In this document: positions 32,787 to 41,137 of the stretch, one piece after another
Layout of the letters: each line of letters begins with the position of its first letter
Position numbering within the stretch: position 1 is the stretch's first letter
Source of the DNA: Anaerolineales bacterium
GTDB lineage: Bacteria > Chloroflexota > Anaerolineae > 4572-78 > J111
Direction of reading: 5' to 3'
Assembly: GCA_015075185.1 (NCBI GenBank)
Contig: JABTUW010000002.1
Coordinates: 1,488,001 to 1,552,000, forward strand
DNA: 64,000 bases
Translations under genes and position numbers: made by a program
The notes under the pieces: generated by a model
Seen by the model: the letters and a program-made list of their open reading frames with translations, nothing else
Database searches by the model: none
What the model was told of the DNA's origin: nothing

Positions 32787-32986
32787 AGTGTAAGTCTCCT
32801 CATTTTTATATTTTCAAAGATATTTACCATATAGACATTTCGGGAATGCTTCTCGGCTATGGCATTGTCTTAATAGGCGCCTCCTACCCAATTACATCGT
32901 TGTAACTTACTTCTACAGTTGGCAAACCTCTGGCAGGGTGGTCCGGAGTTCGGATTTGAAGTTAAGGTTACAAACTTTTCCGATAA
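32787..32986 (-). other. 200-nt gap between gutM and the EIIC gene
   Basis: No gene, clear terminator or consensus promoter was seen. The composition is AT-rich near the EIIC start. An internal weak promoter is possible, since the permease genes may need expression separate from the regulators. Confidence 0.4.
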
Positions 32987-33421
32987 TTAAACAATCCCCA
33001 AGTTGGCCTGAGAAAGGGTGTTGATTTCCCCTTTGCCTCGTGCGGCTTGCAGGTCCCTGGCGGCATTAGCACAGGCAGACCGCAGCTTCTTAGATATGGG
33101 GAGATTCGCCTCGTTGTTTAACAATTCCTGCAAAGGCATACCGATTAATTGAGGCATTGGCCTTAACTGGGCAAATACCGTCCAACCAGAAAACTGTTCG
33201 GCGTGGATAATCCGGTCATCTTCGTCAATCGTGAGCACGGCGTAGGCTCTTCCCTGGTAGCGATTCCCACTTAGTCCAATAGCGGTTAAGCCGCTTTGGC
33301 GCAGGGTAATCATCCGTTGGTAAAAACGACGCATTTGCCAATAAGCCAGACCAAATTGAATGAGCCAGAGCGCCCCCAAAATTAAGAAGATGAGGCCAAA
33401 ATTGTTGGTAATTATATCCAT
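32987..33421 (-). CDS. gutM: GutM-like glucitol operon activator (membrane-anchored)
   Basis: 144 residues. One N-terminal membrane helix (about 8-27) is followed by the GutM pattern QMRRFYQRMITLRQSG, GNRYQGRAYAVLTIDEDDRI and FSGWTVFAQLRPMPQLIGMPLQEL. E. coli GutM is about 119 residues. The family is linked to activation of glucitol PTS operons, although its biochemical action is not well defined. It begins 6 nt after the SorC-family regulator stop. Confidence 0.85.
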   Translation of the reverse strand: MDIITNNFGLIFLILGALWLIQFGLAYWQMRRFYQRMITLRQSGLTAIGLSGNRYQGRAYAVLTIDEDDRIIHAEQFSGWTVFAQLRPMPQLIGMPLQELLNNEANLPISKKLRSACANAARDLQAARGKGEINTLSQANLGIV

Positions 33422-33427
33422 TGTTTT

Positions 33428-34381
33428 TTACCCTCCGTGTAAGGCCAAAATCTGGGTGGTCGTGAGACTGTCGGTAACTAATACTTTAATAAAGCCGCCC
33501 CGCAAAGCTGCCAGTATTGCGGGGGCTTTGATGGCATTGCCGGCTACGGCGATAACAGTGGGAATAGAGCGGATGGTAGCTAAATCTAGACCAATCGCAC
33601 GACGATTGACCGGAAGGTTAACCGGGTTCCCTTGCCCATCAAAATGGCGAGATAAAACATCGCCTACGGCCCCAATTTGATGTAAGGCTGCCAAATCTGT
33701 TTCGTTAAGATACCCGACTCGTTGTAAGCTGGAAAGAGTGGGGTCAAGCGTGCCAATCCCAATCAAGGCCAGGTCTACCTGGCTGGCCTGGGTTAAGGTA
33801 TCAGCAATGGTCGGATCTTGCAGCAAAGACTCGGCCAGGGCCTCGTCTTTAACAACCAAAGGGGCATAAAGCACATGATAAGTAGCCGATAACTTCTCGG
33901 ACAGCCAACGCGTGAGTTCGGAACCATCGAACGCCGGGCTGCCAGTGCCAATAGCGCCGGAAATTTGAATAACTTTGACATTCTTCAATTCTATAGCGGG
34001 CATGGCCCTGACGACTTGGTGAACGGTCGTTCCAGAACCAAGGCCAATTCTAATGCCATCACAAAGGTGATCTTGAAGGCAGCGCGCTCCCAAACTACCT
34101 AAACGATGCCGGAGGAGCTGCTCATCATCAGGGGGATTAGCGAGGATATAGGCTTGAGCAAGATTAAATGTTTGTCTAAGACGGGTTTCTAATTCGCTGT
34201 CTCTTTTGAGGGGAAAGGTTACTTTAATTTCTACCAGGCCTGCTTCACGGGCCTCTTGCAGGATCCTGGAAACCATGGAACGCGATTTTCCAATCCGCTC
34301 GGCAATAACAGATTGGTCCATATTGTCTTCATAGTACCAAGATGCTACTTGCCCTAGTAGCTCCAAACGATCATCTTCCAT
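33428..34381 (-). CDS. SorC/DeoR-type sugar-responsive transcriptional regulator
   Basis: 317 residues. N-terminal HTH (about 22-45, QSVIAERIGKSRSMVSRILQEA) and a C-terminal sugar-phosphate-binding domain (GIRIGLGSGTTVHQVVRAM, DLALIGIGTL, GNAIKAPAILAAL) define the SorC family. It is first in the operon and directly downstream of a promoter flanked by two matching 28-bp sites, so autoregulation and control of the whole PTS operon by a phosphorylated sugar is the natural reading. Confidence 0.92.
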   Translation of the reverse strand: MEDDRLELLGQVASWYYEDNMDQSVIAERIGKSRSMVSRILQEAREAGLVEIKVTFPLKRDSELETRLRQTFNLAQAYILANPPDDEQLLRHRLGSLGARCLQDHLCDGIRIGLGSGTTVHQVVRAMPAIELKNVKVIQISGAIGTGSPAFDGSELTRWLSEKLSATYHVLYAPLVVKDEALAESLLQDPTIADTLTQASQVDLALIGIGTLDPTLSSLQRVGYLNETDLAALHQIGAVGDVLSRHFDGQGNPVNLPVNRRAIGLDLATIRSIPTVIAVAGNAIKAPAILAALRGGFIKVLVTDSLTTTQILALHGG

Positions 34382-34399
34382 GATGATACCCTAGTAGAA

Positions 34400-34427
34400 A
34401 ATGTGAATTTTTATTAGCAAGTGTGAA
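34400..34427. promoter_or_regulatory. Operator O1, downstream of the PTS operon promoter
   Basis: 28-bp site beginning AATGTGAA and ending CAAGTGTGAA on the + strand. It aligns without gaps to the site at 34474-34501, with matching ends and a variable 10-nt A/T-rich centre. Proposed binding site of the SorC-family regulator, located between the -10 and the start codon. Confidence 0.65.
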
Positions 34428-34430
34428 TTT

Positions 34431-34459
34431 ATTATAAGTGCTTTTTGGAATTTTGTCAA
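34431..34459 (-). promoter_or_regulatory. Consensus sigma70-type promoter of the PTS operon
   Basis: TTGACA (34459-34454), exactly 17 nt, TATAAT (34436-34431): both hexamers are perfect. It lies about 50 nt upstream of the regulator start codon. Such a strong promoter would need tight repression, consistent with the two flanking operators. Confidence 0.85.
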
Positions 34460-34473
34460 GAGGGAAATTCAAT

Positions 34474-34501
34474 AATGTGAAAATATTTTGACAAGTGTGA
34501 G
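34474..34501. promoter_or_regulatory. Operator O2, upstream of the PTS operon promoter
   Basis: 28-bp site beginning AATGTGAA and ending CAAGTGTGAG, a near copy of O1. The centre-to-centre distance to O1 is 74 bp, about seven helical turns, so regulators at both sites would lie on the same DNA face and could loop across the promoter. Confidence 0.65.
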
Positions 34502-34514
34502 TGAACTTCCGCTT

Positions 34515-34547
34515 TAATAAAAAAACCCCGAATGATTTCGAGGTTTT
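34515..34547 (-). terminator. Rho-independent terminator for the PP2C-like/NHL gene
   Basis: Read on the minus strand: AAAACCTCGAA, a 4-nt loop, then TTCGGGGTTTT with one mismatch, followed by a T-rich run. It lies about 195 nt downstream of the 34743 stop and just upstream of the PTS operon promoter, insulating it. Confidence 0.75.
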
Positions 34548-34589
34548 GGGGACCACTGTTGTTGTCGAAACGCTCCTCATTAAACCGTG

Positions 34590-34738
34590 ATTGGGCTAAT
34601 CGGCGTCTGCCGAGCGTTAAAACGCCCGGCTATCATAACTGAAAGTCCGCTAAAGCAGGCTAAAAATACCCCTTTGAGCCGGTTCAAAACCGGCTTTCAC
34701 CTGGTGTAGCCGAGGGCTTCCAGCCCCCGGCGGACTTT
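34590..34738. repeat. Dispersed GC-rich hairpin cluster
   Basis: Contains the 19-nt hairpin AGCCGGTT...AACCGGCT (34677-34695) identical to 12988-13006, and GAGCGTTAAAACGCCCGGC (34612-34630) related to 13051-13072. Several short palindromes make up the block. With the promoter and operators it fills the 361-nt gap upstream of the regulator gene; no gene is supported here. Confidence 0.75.
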
Positions 34739-34742
34739 GAGT

Positions 34743-37256
34743 TTATTCGTTCGGAATATTGCCCACATAAAGGTTGTTGCTGTCCAGGATATAGATCCGG
34801 CCGCCAATTTCGTCTACAAAAATATCTTGCAGGTCGGCAAAAGATACCCCTTCCCCTTCGCGCGGTTTGAATTGGCGCACAAAAGCGCCATCTTTATTAA
34901 GCTGGACCACCCGCCGGTTCCCGGCATCAGCGACATAGATGTGTTGGACCGACTCATTGGGGGCGGTAAAAATTGCCACCGGATTGCTCAAGGGCTTATC
35001 CAGCCCGGTAATGTTAAATCCGACCGGCTGGCCCCCTTCGAACTTGCTGATCCGGCCATCCTTATAAAGGATATAAACGGCCCCATCAATAGCCAGATCA
35101 ACGCTGTTAGTCAAATCAATGGGTTGGTTGGCAGGAAAGTAACTTTCGGGGGCGGCGCTATAGCCGTCGGCGGTGGGGATATAGCGCCACAGTTTGTTGG
35201 CCGGAGGATCCAGGATGTAAAAGTTGCCAAAAAAGCTGTCTACCGCCGCCGGCAGCCCAAAAGGGGTGGCCGGCGTGGCCAGAGTAGAGGTGGTAATTCC
35301 CCAACTGGAATTGTATTCCAACAAGCCGGTGCTGTTCAGCACAATCAAATCGCTGGTTTGGCGGTTGCCACCGGCCGGCATCCAGGTCATTCCCAGTAAA
35401 TCGCCTACCGTTACATTATCCACAGCCTGTCCCCGGGAGACCACGAGGAGCGATTGGTCATCCGGCAGCAGCGCCTCGCCCGGATCGTCCAGGCGGTGGT
35501 GGAAAATGCGGTCGGTCCCGGCGTCGAGCACATATAATTCGACCCCCTGAACCAAAATGCCTTTAAGCTGGGTGCCCTCGTCGGTGTACTGGCGCAATTG
35601 CGGCAGGTAATACAACCGCTGCATATTGCCGACATGATCGGTCTGCTCGGCCATTTTTTGGCGCAGCTCGCTAATTTCGGGCTGGTCGGCTTTAATTTTT
35701 TCGGCTTCGCGCAGCAAGGTCTCAGCCTCGGCCATGAGACCCAGGGCCGTGCTGGGATCGGTGGTTTGCGCTTGTTGAAATTTATTTTGAGCGCCGGCCA
35801 CAAACTCAGCATACTCCGCCTCACGCTGCCGGCCCTTTTGCCAGTAAATAATGCCGACAATCAGCCCGACCAGGAGGGGAATGGCGATAGACACATAAAG
35901 CAGCAACTTCCACGAGAGGAGCGGTGCTGCCGCCGGTTGCTGCCGATAAGCCTGCGCCCCGGCCAGGCGCTGGCCATGACCCTCTGTCTCTCCTGAACCC
36001 AGTTTGAGCATGGCGCTCACCCCGCGCCCCAGCAGGGCCAGGGGCAGCAAAACAATCATACTGAACCAGCGAAAAATCCCGCCAGGCGAGACCGATCGCT
36101 CCGAAGCATGCAGCCGCCGTAGTTCCGGCTCAAAGTTTGAGCCGCGCGCTACCGAAGCCATCACTTTGGCTTCACGCCCCATCTTCTCCTCGGCGTAGTA
36201 ACTTTCTCTGGACGCCGCAGCACTCCGCCCCGGCTCCCGGACTCTTGGCAGAGGCGGCGAGCTGTCTTCCTCCTGGGAAAAATCATCGTCAAAGCCTTCG
36301 TCTTCTTCGATTTCGCCGGCTGGCGCAACTTTTTTGGAGAAGATCCCCAGCCATTGGACTCTGGGGGATGAGCTGGATCGGGTCTTATCTGTTGGCCGGC
36401 CTCCAAAAGTTGGCTGCGTCTCGGCCATCGCTTCGACCGCCGGTTCCACTTCGGCAGCCGCTCCCCTGCGCGAAGCGGCCGGTCCGTTCTTTTTCAAAAA
36501 AGAGCCAAGAGTTGAAGGCGTTTCTTCGACCACCATCAAGGTCAGGGCTGAGCAGTTGCTGGCCTGGGCCACCTGTCCCAGGTTTTTGATGGCTGCTTTG
36601 ATGTTTTGTCCCGCTACCGCTTTGGCCACATCGCTGAGGGGCAGTTGGCCGGCCAGGCCGCTGTCGGCCAGAACCAGGACATCCTGCGGGCTGACCCGTA
36701 AGTGGTAAAGATTCGGCTCGACAATCGCCTGGATGCCTAAAGCCGACTCGTTGACATCGTCGGCGCTGCGCCGTCCTTTTATCGGGCGTGGCGGCAGGGC
36801 TTCATCCAGCCAGACGGATTGGGCCGGGTAGCGCTGGACACGACTGCCTAATACCCCAAACAGCGCTGCCGGTCCGATTTGGGCCGCAAAGGCATCCTCG
36901 CCGCTCATTACCAGGGCGACTGCCCCCGCAACCACTCGCTCGTCTACGCCGACCTGGAGATTGCGTTCATAAAGCTGGTCGCCCGCTGCCTGAAGAGCGC
37001 GGCGCAGGCTGGCAGTTACCGAACCATGATCCAAATAATAGGCGTCACGGATCAGACCGGCCAGTTTTTGCTCCAGCGTCCTGTAATCGGATTTGGCTCC
37101 GCGCACCTCGACCAGGATAAACAAATCACCCTTGCCTGCGCCGGGCGTCCCCGCCGATTTTGGCTCGCGCACGGCCACCTGGTTGGGTGCATCGCCGCGC
37201 CAGTTGCCTCCCACAATGTTAAGCTGGCCAATAACGGTTGTAATTTCGGCGGTCAT
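34743..37256 (-). CDS. Membrane protein: degenerate PP2C-like domain, TM helix, NHL-like beta-propeller
   Basis: 837 residues. The N-terminal ~245 residues resemble a PP2C-type phosphatase fold (HGSVTASLRRALQAAGDQLYERN, DVLVLADSGLAGQLP), but the metal-binding DGMGG motif is replaced by VRGAK, so catalysis is doubtful. A long Ser/Glu/Pro-rich linker follows, with one clear membrane helix near 455-475 (LLLYVSIAIPLLVGLIVGIIYW) and possibly another before it. The C-terminal half is NHL-like (HIYVADAGNRRVVQLNKDG, RIYILDSNNLYVG). It may couple an outside propeller to an inside pseudo-phosphatase; this is inference. A terminator follows. Confidence 0.7.
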   Translation of the reverse strand: MTAEITTVIGQLNIVGGNWRGDAPNQVAVREPKSAGTPGAGKGDLFILVEVRGAKSDYRTLEQKLAGLIRDAYYLDHGSVTASLRRALQAAGDQLYERNLQVGVDERVVAGAVALVMSGEDAFAAQIGPAALFGVLGSRVQRYPAQSVWLDEALPPRPIKGRRSADDVNESALGIQAIVEPNLYHLRVSPQDVLVLADSGLAGQLPLSDVAKAVAGQNIKAAIKNLGQVAQASNCSALTLMVVEETPSTLGSFLKKNGPAASRRGAAAEVEPAVEAMAETQPTFGGRPTDKTRSSSSPRVQWLGIFSKKVAPAGEIEEDEGFDDDFSQEEDSSPPLPRVREPGRSAAASRESYYAEEKMGREAKVMASVARGSNFEPELRRLHASERSVSPGGIFRWFSMIVLLPLALLGRGVSAMLKLGSGETEGHGQRLAGAQAYRQQPAAAPLLSWKLLLYVSIAIPLLVGLIVGIIYWQKGRQREAEYAEFVAGAQNKFQQAQTTDPSTALGLMAEAETLLREAEKIKADQPEISELRQKMAEQTDHVGNMQRLYYLPQLRQYTDEGTQLKGILVQGVELYVLDAGTDRIFHHRLDDPGEALLPDDQSLLVVSRGQAVDNVTVGDLLGMTWMPAGGNRQTSDLIVLNSTGLLEYNSSWGITTSTLATPATPFGLPAAVDSFFGNFYILDPPANKLWRYIPTADGYSAAPESYFPANQPIDLTNSVDLAIDGAVYILYKDGRISKFEGGQPVGFNITGLDKPLSNPVAIFTAPNESVQHIYVADAGNRRVVQLNKDGAFVRQFKPREGEGVSFADLQDIFVDEIGGRIYILDSNNLYVGNIPNE

Positions 37257-37329
37257 AGAACCTCCTATTTTGGATTTTAGATTGTAGGTTGTTTAATCCG
37301 CTAGCTCTAAAATCGTAAATCGTAAATCG

Positions 37330-38895
37330 TTACTCCCATTCAATCGTCGCCGGTGGTTTGCTGCTGATATCGTACACCACCCGGTTGACCCCCGGCACTT
37401 CGTTGACAATCCGATTACTGAGGCGCGCCAGTAAATCGGCGGGCAGGCGGGCCCAATCGGCAGTCATAAAATCGTCGGTCGTTACTGCCCGGAGGGCGAT
37501 GACATCGGCGTAGGTCCGGTAATCGCCCATCACGCCCACGCTCTGCACCGGCAGCAGCACGGCGAAGGCCTGGGCCGTTTGCTCATACCAGCCGCTGGCG
37601 TGCAGTTCCTCAATTAAAATAGCGTCGGCAGCGCGCAGCGTTTCCAGCCGTTCCCAGGTGACTTCACCCAGCACCCGCACCGCCAGGCCCGGTCCGGGAA
37701 AGGGGTGCCGCCAGACCATCTGCCGGGGTAAGCCCAGCGCCTCGCCCACGGCCCTGACCTCATCCTTGAAGAGATAGCGCAGCGGCTCGACCAGCTCAAA
37801 CGGCATGTCTTCCGGCAGCCCGCCGACATTGTGATGGGTTTTGATTTTGGCGGCCACGATCTGCTGGCTACGGCTGGCGCTTTCTATCACATCCGGGTAA
37901 AGCGTTCCCTGGGCCAAAAAGTCAACCTGGCCGAGCTGGCGGGCTTCGGCCTCAAAAATACGGATAAATTTCTCGCCGATGATTTTGCGTTTGGCCTCCG
38001 GGTCGGTGACGCCGGCCAGGGCGCTGAGAAAATCCTCGGTAGCGTCAACGGCGACCAGGCGAGCATGCATCTCCTTTTCAAAGGTTTGGGCGACCTGCTC
38101 CGGCTCGTTTTTACGCAGCAGGCCATTGTTGACAAAGATGCAGGTCAATTGGCTGCCAATGGCCCGGTGCAGCAAGGCGGCTGTCACCGACGAGTCCACC
38201 CCACCCGATAACCCGCAGACCACTTTTCTCGCTCCTACCTGGGCCTGAACTTGGTTGATGCTTTCTTCGATAAAGTTGCCGGGCGTCCAGCCGCCCTGGC
38301 AGCCGCAGACCCGGTACAAAAAAGCTCGCAGCAGTTCTTTGCCTTGCGGTGTGTGGGTGACTTCGGGATGGAACTGGAGGCCGTACAGCCCGCGCGCCGG
38401 GTCGCCAATAGCGGCGTGAGGGGAGTTTTCGGATTGGGCCAAACTGTGAAACCCCGCCGGCAGGCGAGTGACCCGGTCGCCGTGGCTCATCCAGACGGAG
38501 AGCGTCGGGCGTGACCTGGAGAGCGGGGCAAAAAGGGGACTGTCCAGATCGGCCAGCGTGATCTCAGCCGGGCCGTACTCCCGTTCCTGGCCCGGATCAA
38601 CCTGGCCGCCCAGGTGGTAGGCCAATAATTGCATGCCGTAGCAGATGCCCAGGATTGGTCTTTGGGCTGTTAAAACAAAATCCGGCAGATGCGGCGCATC
38701 TTTGGCGTAGACGCTGGCTGGTCCGCCCGATAAGATAAAGCCGAGGGGATTGAGCCGGGTGATTTCGGCGGCGGGAGCGTTATACGGAATCAACTCACAG
38801 TAAACCTCCAGTTCACGCACCCGGCGGGCAATAAGCTGGCTGTACTGCGAGCCAAAATCAAGAATCACCACGGCCTCACGCGGTGCTGCGGTCAC
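37330..38895 (-). CDS. guaA: GMP synthase (glutamine-hydrolysing)
   Basis: 521-residue bifunctional GuaA converting XMP to GMP. Class I glutamine amidotransferase domain (nucleophile Cys85 in GICYGMQ, FHPEV triad segment), ATP-pyrophosphatase domain with P-loop GLSGGVDSS, and the C-terminal dimerisation domain ending in YDISSKPPATIEWE. The start is GTG at 38895 overlapping the xpt stop (GTGA), so the two genes are coupled in a purine operon. Confidence 0.97.
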   Translation of the reverse strand: MTAAPREAVVILDFGSQYSQLIARRVRELEVYCELIPYNAPAAEITRLNPLGFILSGGPASVYAKDAPHLPDFVLTAQRPILGICYGMQLLAYHLGGQVDPGQEREYGPAEITLADLDSPLFAPLSRSRPTLSVWMSHGDRVTRLPAGFHSLAQSENSPHAAIGDPARGLYGLQFHPEVTHTPQGKELLRAFLYRVCGCQGGWTPGNFIEESINQVQAQVGARKVVCGLSGGVDSSVTAALLHRAIGSQLTCIFVNNGLLRKNEPEQVAQTFEKEMHARLVAVDATEDFLSALAGVTDPEAKRKIIGEKFIRIFEAEARQLGQVDFLAQGTLYPDVIESASRSQQIVAAKIKTHHNVGGLPEDMPFELVEPLRYLFKDEVRAVGEALGLPRQMVWRHPFPGPGLAVRVLGEVTWERLETLRAADAILIEELHASGWYEQTAQAFAVLLPVQSVGVMGDYRTYADVIALRAVTTDDFMTADWARLPADLLARLSNRIVNEVPGVNRVVYDISSKPPATIEWE

Positions 38896-39476
38896 GGGGA
38901 TGTTCCTTCGGCAAAAATAATTTCATCGTCGGTCATTTTGGCAATGACGGCCAGAGAGCGGACCCGCAGGCCCAGCGCTTCCAGCTTGGCGCGACCGCCT
39001 TCAAAAGATTTTTCGATGACTGCGCCCACGCCGATGACCTCGGCGCCGGCCCGTTGGGCCAGCCGCACCAGGGCCAGAATTGTGTCGCCGGTGGCCAGAA
39101 AATCGTCAATAATCAGGACTTTGTCCTGACTGGTCAAAAATTCAGGCGAGACCATCAGTTGGACTTCCTGGCCTTTGGTGTGAGAGGGGGCGCTGGCTAC
39201 ATAAACCTCCTCCGGCATGGTAATCGGCTTGGTTTTGCGGCCGTAAACCACCGGCACGCCCAGAGCCAGGGCGGTGGTCAGGGCCGGAGCAATGCCAGAA
39301 ATTTCGGCGGTGAGGACTTTGGTGATGCCCAATGCCCCAAAATGAGCCGCCAAAGCGCCCCCTGCGGCCAGCATCAAGGCCGGGTCAACCTGGTGGTTAA
39401 TAAAACTATCCACCTTGAGAATGCCCCGCCCCAGATTTTTGCCCTCGCGCCGGATGCGTTCTTTTAAAGCTTCCAT
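38892..39476 (-). CDS. xpt: Xanthine phosphoribosyltransferase
   Basis: 194-residue type I PRTase converting xanthine and PRPP to XMP, the substrate of the overlapping guaA product. PRPP-binding motif VLIIDDFLATGDT, and LTAEISGIAPALTTAL; MEALKERIRREGKNLG is a typical Xpt N-terminus. The start at 39476 is chosen for the AGGAGG just upstream rather than 39512. No purine riboswitch was recognised in the leader. Confidence 0.93.
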   Translation of the reverse strand: MEALKERIRREGKNLGRGILKVDSFINHQVDPALMLAAGGALAAHFGALGITKVLTAEISGIAPALTTALALGVPVVYGRKTKPITMPEEVYVASAPSHTKGQEVQLMVSPEFLTSQDKVLIIDDFLATGDTILALVRLAQRAGAEVIGVGAVIEKSFEGGRAKLEALGLRVRSLAVIAKMTDDEIIFAEGTSP

Positions 39477-39585
39477 AAACCTCCTGACATTATGACAATT
39501 TAATTTTACCACAGAGGTTCAGCAGGTTCAAATATTATGACAACTAATTATGAGGTAATATTTCAATATATTGTGGTCAAGTATC

Positions 39586-39594
39586 ATTATAACA
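39586..39594 (-). promoter_or_regulatory. Extended -10 promoter of xpt-guaA
   Basis: TGT followed by TATAAT on the minus strand; the -35 at 17 nt is weak (CTGGCT). It leaves a leader of about 100 nt before the xpt start. Confidence 0.45.
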
Positions 39595-39644
39595 CAATAT
39601 CTAGTAGAAGCCAGAATGAATTTTTGAGATTCTTGTTCTTGACG

Positions 39645-39679
39645 AAAAATAAAAAACCTGGATAGAAGCTCCAGGTTTT
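39645..39679 (-). terminator. Rho-independent terminator after the coiled-coil membrane protein gene
   Basis: On the minus strand, AAAACCTGGA, a 7-nt loop, TCCAGGTTTT, then a T-rich run. It lies 25 nt downstream of the stop at 39704 and separates that gene from xpt-guaA. Confidence 0.85.
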
Positions 39680-39703
39680 CGAGAAATTTTTATAGAGGGG
39701 TGG

Positions 39704-40771
39704 TTATTTAAATCTGCATGGTTGCGGGAGGCCAATCACTCGTTCTTCAGTGCTGTAGCTGATAATATTCTCGCAAGAGCCTTTACCGATGCTGCCTGAC
39801 CAGACAATACAGCGCATATCCTGCGCTTTGGCCACCCGAAACACATTGGCCTCGATGGCAATAGAAGGTTTCTTACTACCGGTGGGAGGGAAACTCCAAT
39901 TTTCGGTGTTGGTTTGGTCAAAGCCTCTCAGGGTATTCACACAGTATAATTCATCGTAGGCTAAATCCACAGTTCCAAATTCAAAAACAACGGCTCCATC
40001 CAGCCAGACCATATTATTGGTTGGTCCTACAATCCTGGGCGAAGGTCTAAGGGTTGGGGCTGGGGTAGGCGTGTCTGTTGGCGATGTGTCAGCTGTTGCC
40101 GTTGGACGGGGGGTATTGGTAGCGGTGGTGGTGGGGGTTGGGGAAGAGGTGGCGGTGGCCGAAGGGATGGGGGTGGCCGTATCGGGAATAATCAGGATAA
40201 CCGCCGGAGCGGTGAAAGTTGCGGTAGGCCCTAACGACGCTGTTTCTGGCGGCGGGGCGAAAAGGCCGCCAGCACCGAGAATAACCCCCACGAAGATCAG
40301 CAGCAGCAATATCGCCAGCCCGACCAAGAGCCGGTTTCTGGTTTGACGGGTTGACGCCGGAGGACTCCACGTTCGACCTCCCCCGGCTGCTTTGTTTTGG
40401 GCTACTTTTCGGGCATAGCGGACGCTGCGGATAGCCACCCCGGCATCAGGATGGTTATAATGAGAGGCGCTCTTGTACAGCTTGATGGCCTTATCGTAAT
40501 CCCCGCTGAGTTCAGCTTCAAAGGCTTCACGATAAAACTGGCGAGCCGGAGTCTTAATCGTCTCGTCGTTAAGGGTCAGGAGTTCATCTTCAACCGCCCT
40601 AATCTCCTGGCGCAATTCAGTAATCTGGCGGACCAGGAACTCCGGCAGAGCAGCCGAGGCCTCAATATACGTAGCTTCTTGCTTTCTCAGATTCGCCAGG
40701 TTGAGAAAAAGCGATTGTAATTCGGCTTGTTTGCGCAGCCGCTGTTCGCGAGCATGTACATCAGTAGCCAT
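39704..40771 (-). CDS. Membrane-anchored protein with N-terminal coiled coil and Thr/Pro-rich linker, function unknown
   Basis: 355 residues. The N-terminal cytoplasmic part (about 1-140) has a coiled-coil-like stretch (FLVRQITELRQEIRAVEDELL) and a TPR-like helix pair (FEAELSGDYDKAIKLYKSA). One membrane helix follows (about 146-170). Outside it has a ~75-residue Thr/Ser/Pro/Ala linker of the type common in Chloroflexota, then a ~100-residue C-terminal domain with three Cys residues, where short phrases such as GPTNNMVWLDGAVVFEF suggest a beta-sandwich. No known enzyme motif. Confidence 0.7.
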   Translation of the reverse strand: MATDVHAREQRLRKQAELQSLFLNLANLRKQEATYIEASAALPEFLVRQITELRQEIRAVEDELLTLNDETIKTPARQFYREAFEAELSGDYDKAIKLYKSASHYNHPDAGVAIRSVRYARKVAQNKAAGGGRTWSPPASTRQTRNRLLVGLAILLLLIFVGVILGAGGLFAPPPETASLGPTATFTAPAVILIIPDTATPIPSATATSSPTPTTTATNTPRPTATADTSPTDTPTPAPTLRPSPRIVGPTNNMVWLDGAVVFEFGTVDLAYDELYCVNTLRGFDQTNTENWSFPPTGSKKPSIAIEANVFRVAKAQDMRCIVWSGSIGKGSCENIISYSTEERVIGLPQPCRFK

Positions 40772-40892
40772 ACTGATCTTTTAATTAAAACAACCTCTCT
40801 CTCCACCCCTATTATGAGGGATTTATCGAGACAGGCAAATTTAAACCTTTAAAAAATGAGGATCAAGGCCAATTAGGTGGGAATTTAACCCT

Positions 40893-40962
40893 TTTCACCC
40901 CCCAAAGTGGGGATTTTTCTGGGACTTTTCCCCCCTGCGGGGAGTTTGGGGGGCTTTCTACT
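40893..40962. repeat. G/C-tract palindromic dispersed-type repeat
   Basis: Contains CACCCCCCAAAGTGGGG and CCCCCCTGCGGGGAGTTTGGGGGG, forming nested hairpins. Similar in style to the block at 15962-16048 and to the tract embedded in the HdrD-like gene near 46002-46034. Confidence 0.55.
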
Positions 40963-41020
40963 CCGCTAATTTAGGTGGGGCAAAAATGATCTGGGTGAAC
41001 AAAGTTGGACCAATGTATGC

Positions 41021-41049
41021 TTGACAGCTCCTTGATCATCGAGTATGCT
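41021..41049 (+). promoter_or_regulatory. Sigma70-type promoter of the Rieske-ThDP gene
   Basis: TTGACA (41021-41026), 17-nt spacer, TATGCT (41044-41049), about 90 nt before the ATG at 41138. Confidence 0.6.
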
Positions 41050-41137
41050 GGGGATACTTGCCACTTTTACCACTTAAATTCTTGCTGCAAACAAACTCGA
41101 AAATCTGAAATCCAAAATTGAAAGGGAGGTCTCGTCA

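Larger units (their letters stand above)
40772..41137. other. Intergenic region between divergent genes: palindromic block and promoter
   Basis: 366 nt. It holds a G/C-tract palindromic repeat (about 40893-40962) and a good + strand promoter (41021-41049). No gene is supported. Confidence 0.6.

Noticed and set aside
39477..39585. Purine riboswitch before xpt-guaA
   Set aside because: The ~100-nt leader is AT-rich and lacks the conserved loop and junction sequences of purine aptamers.
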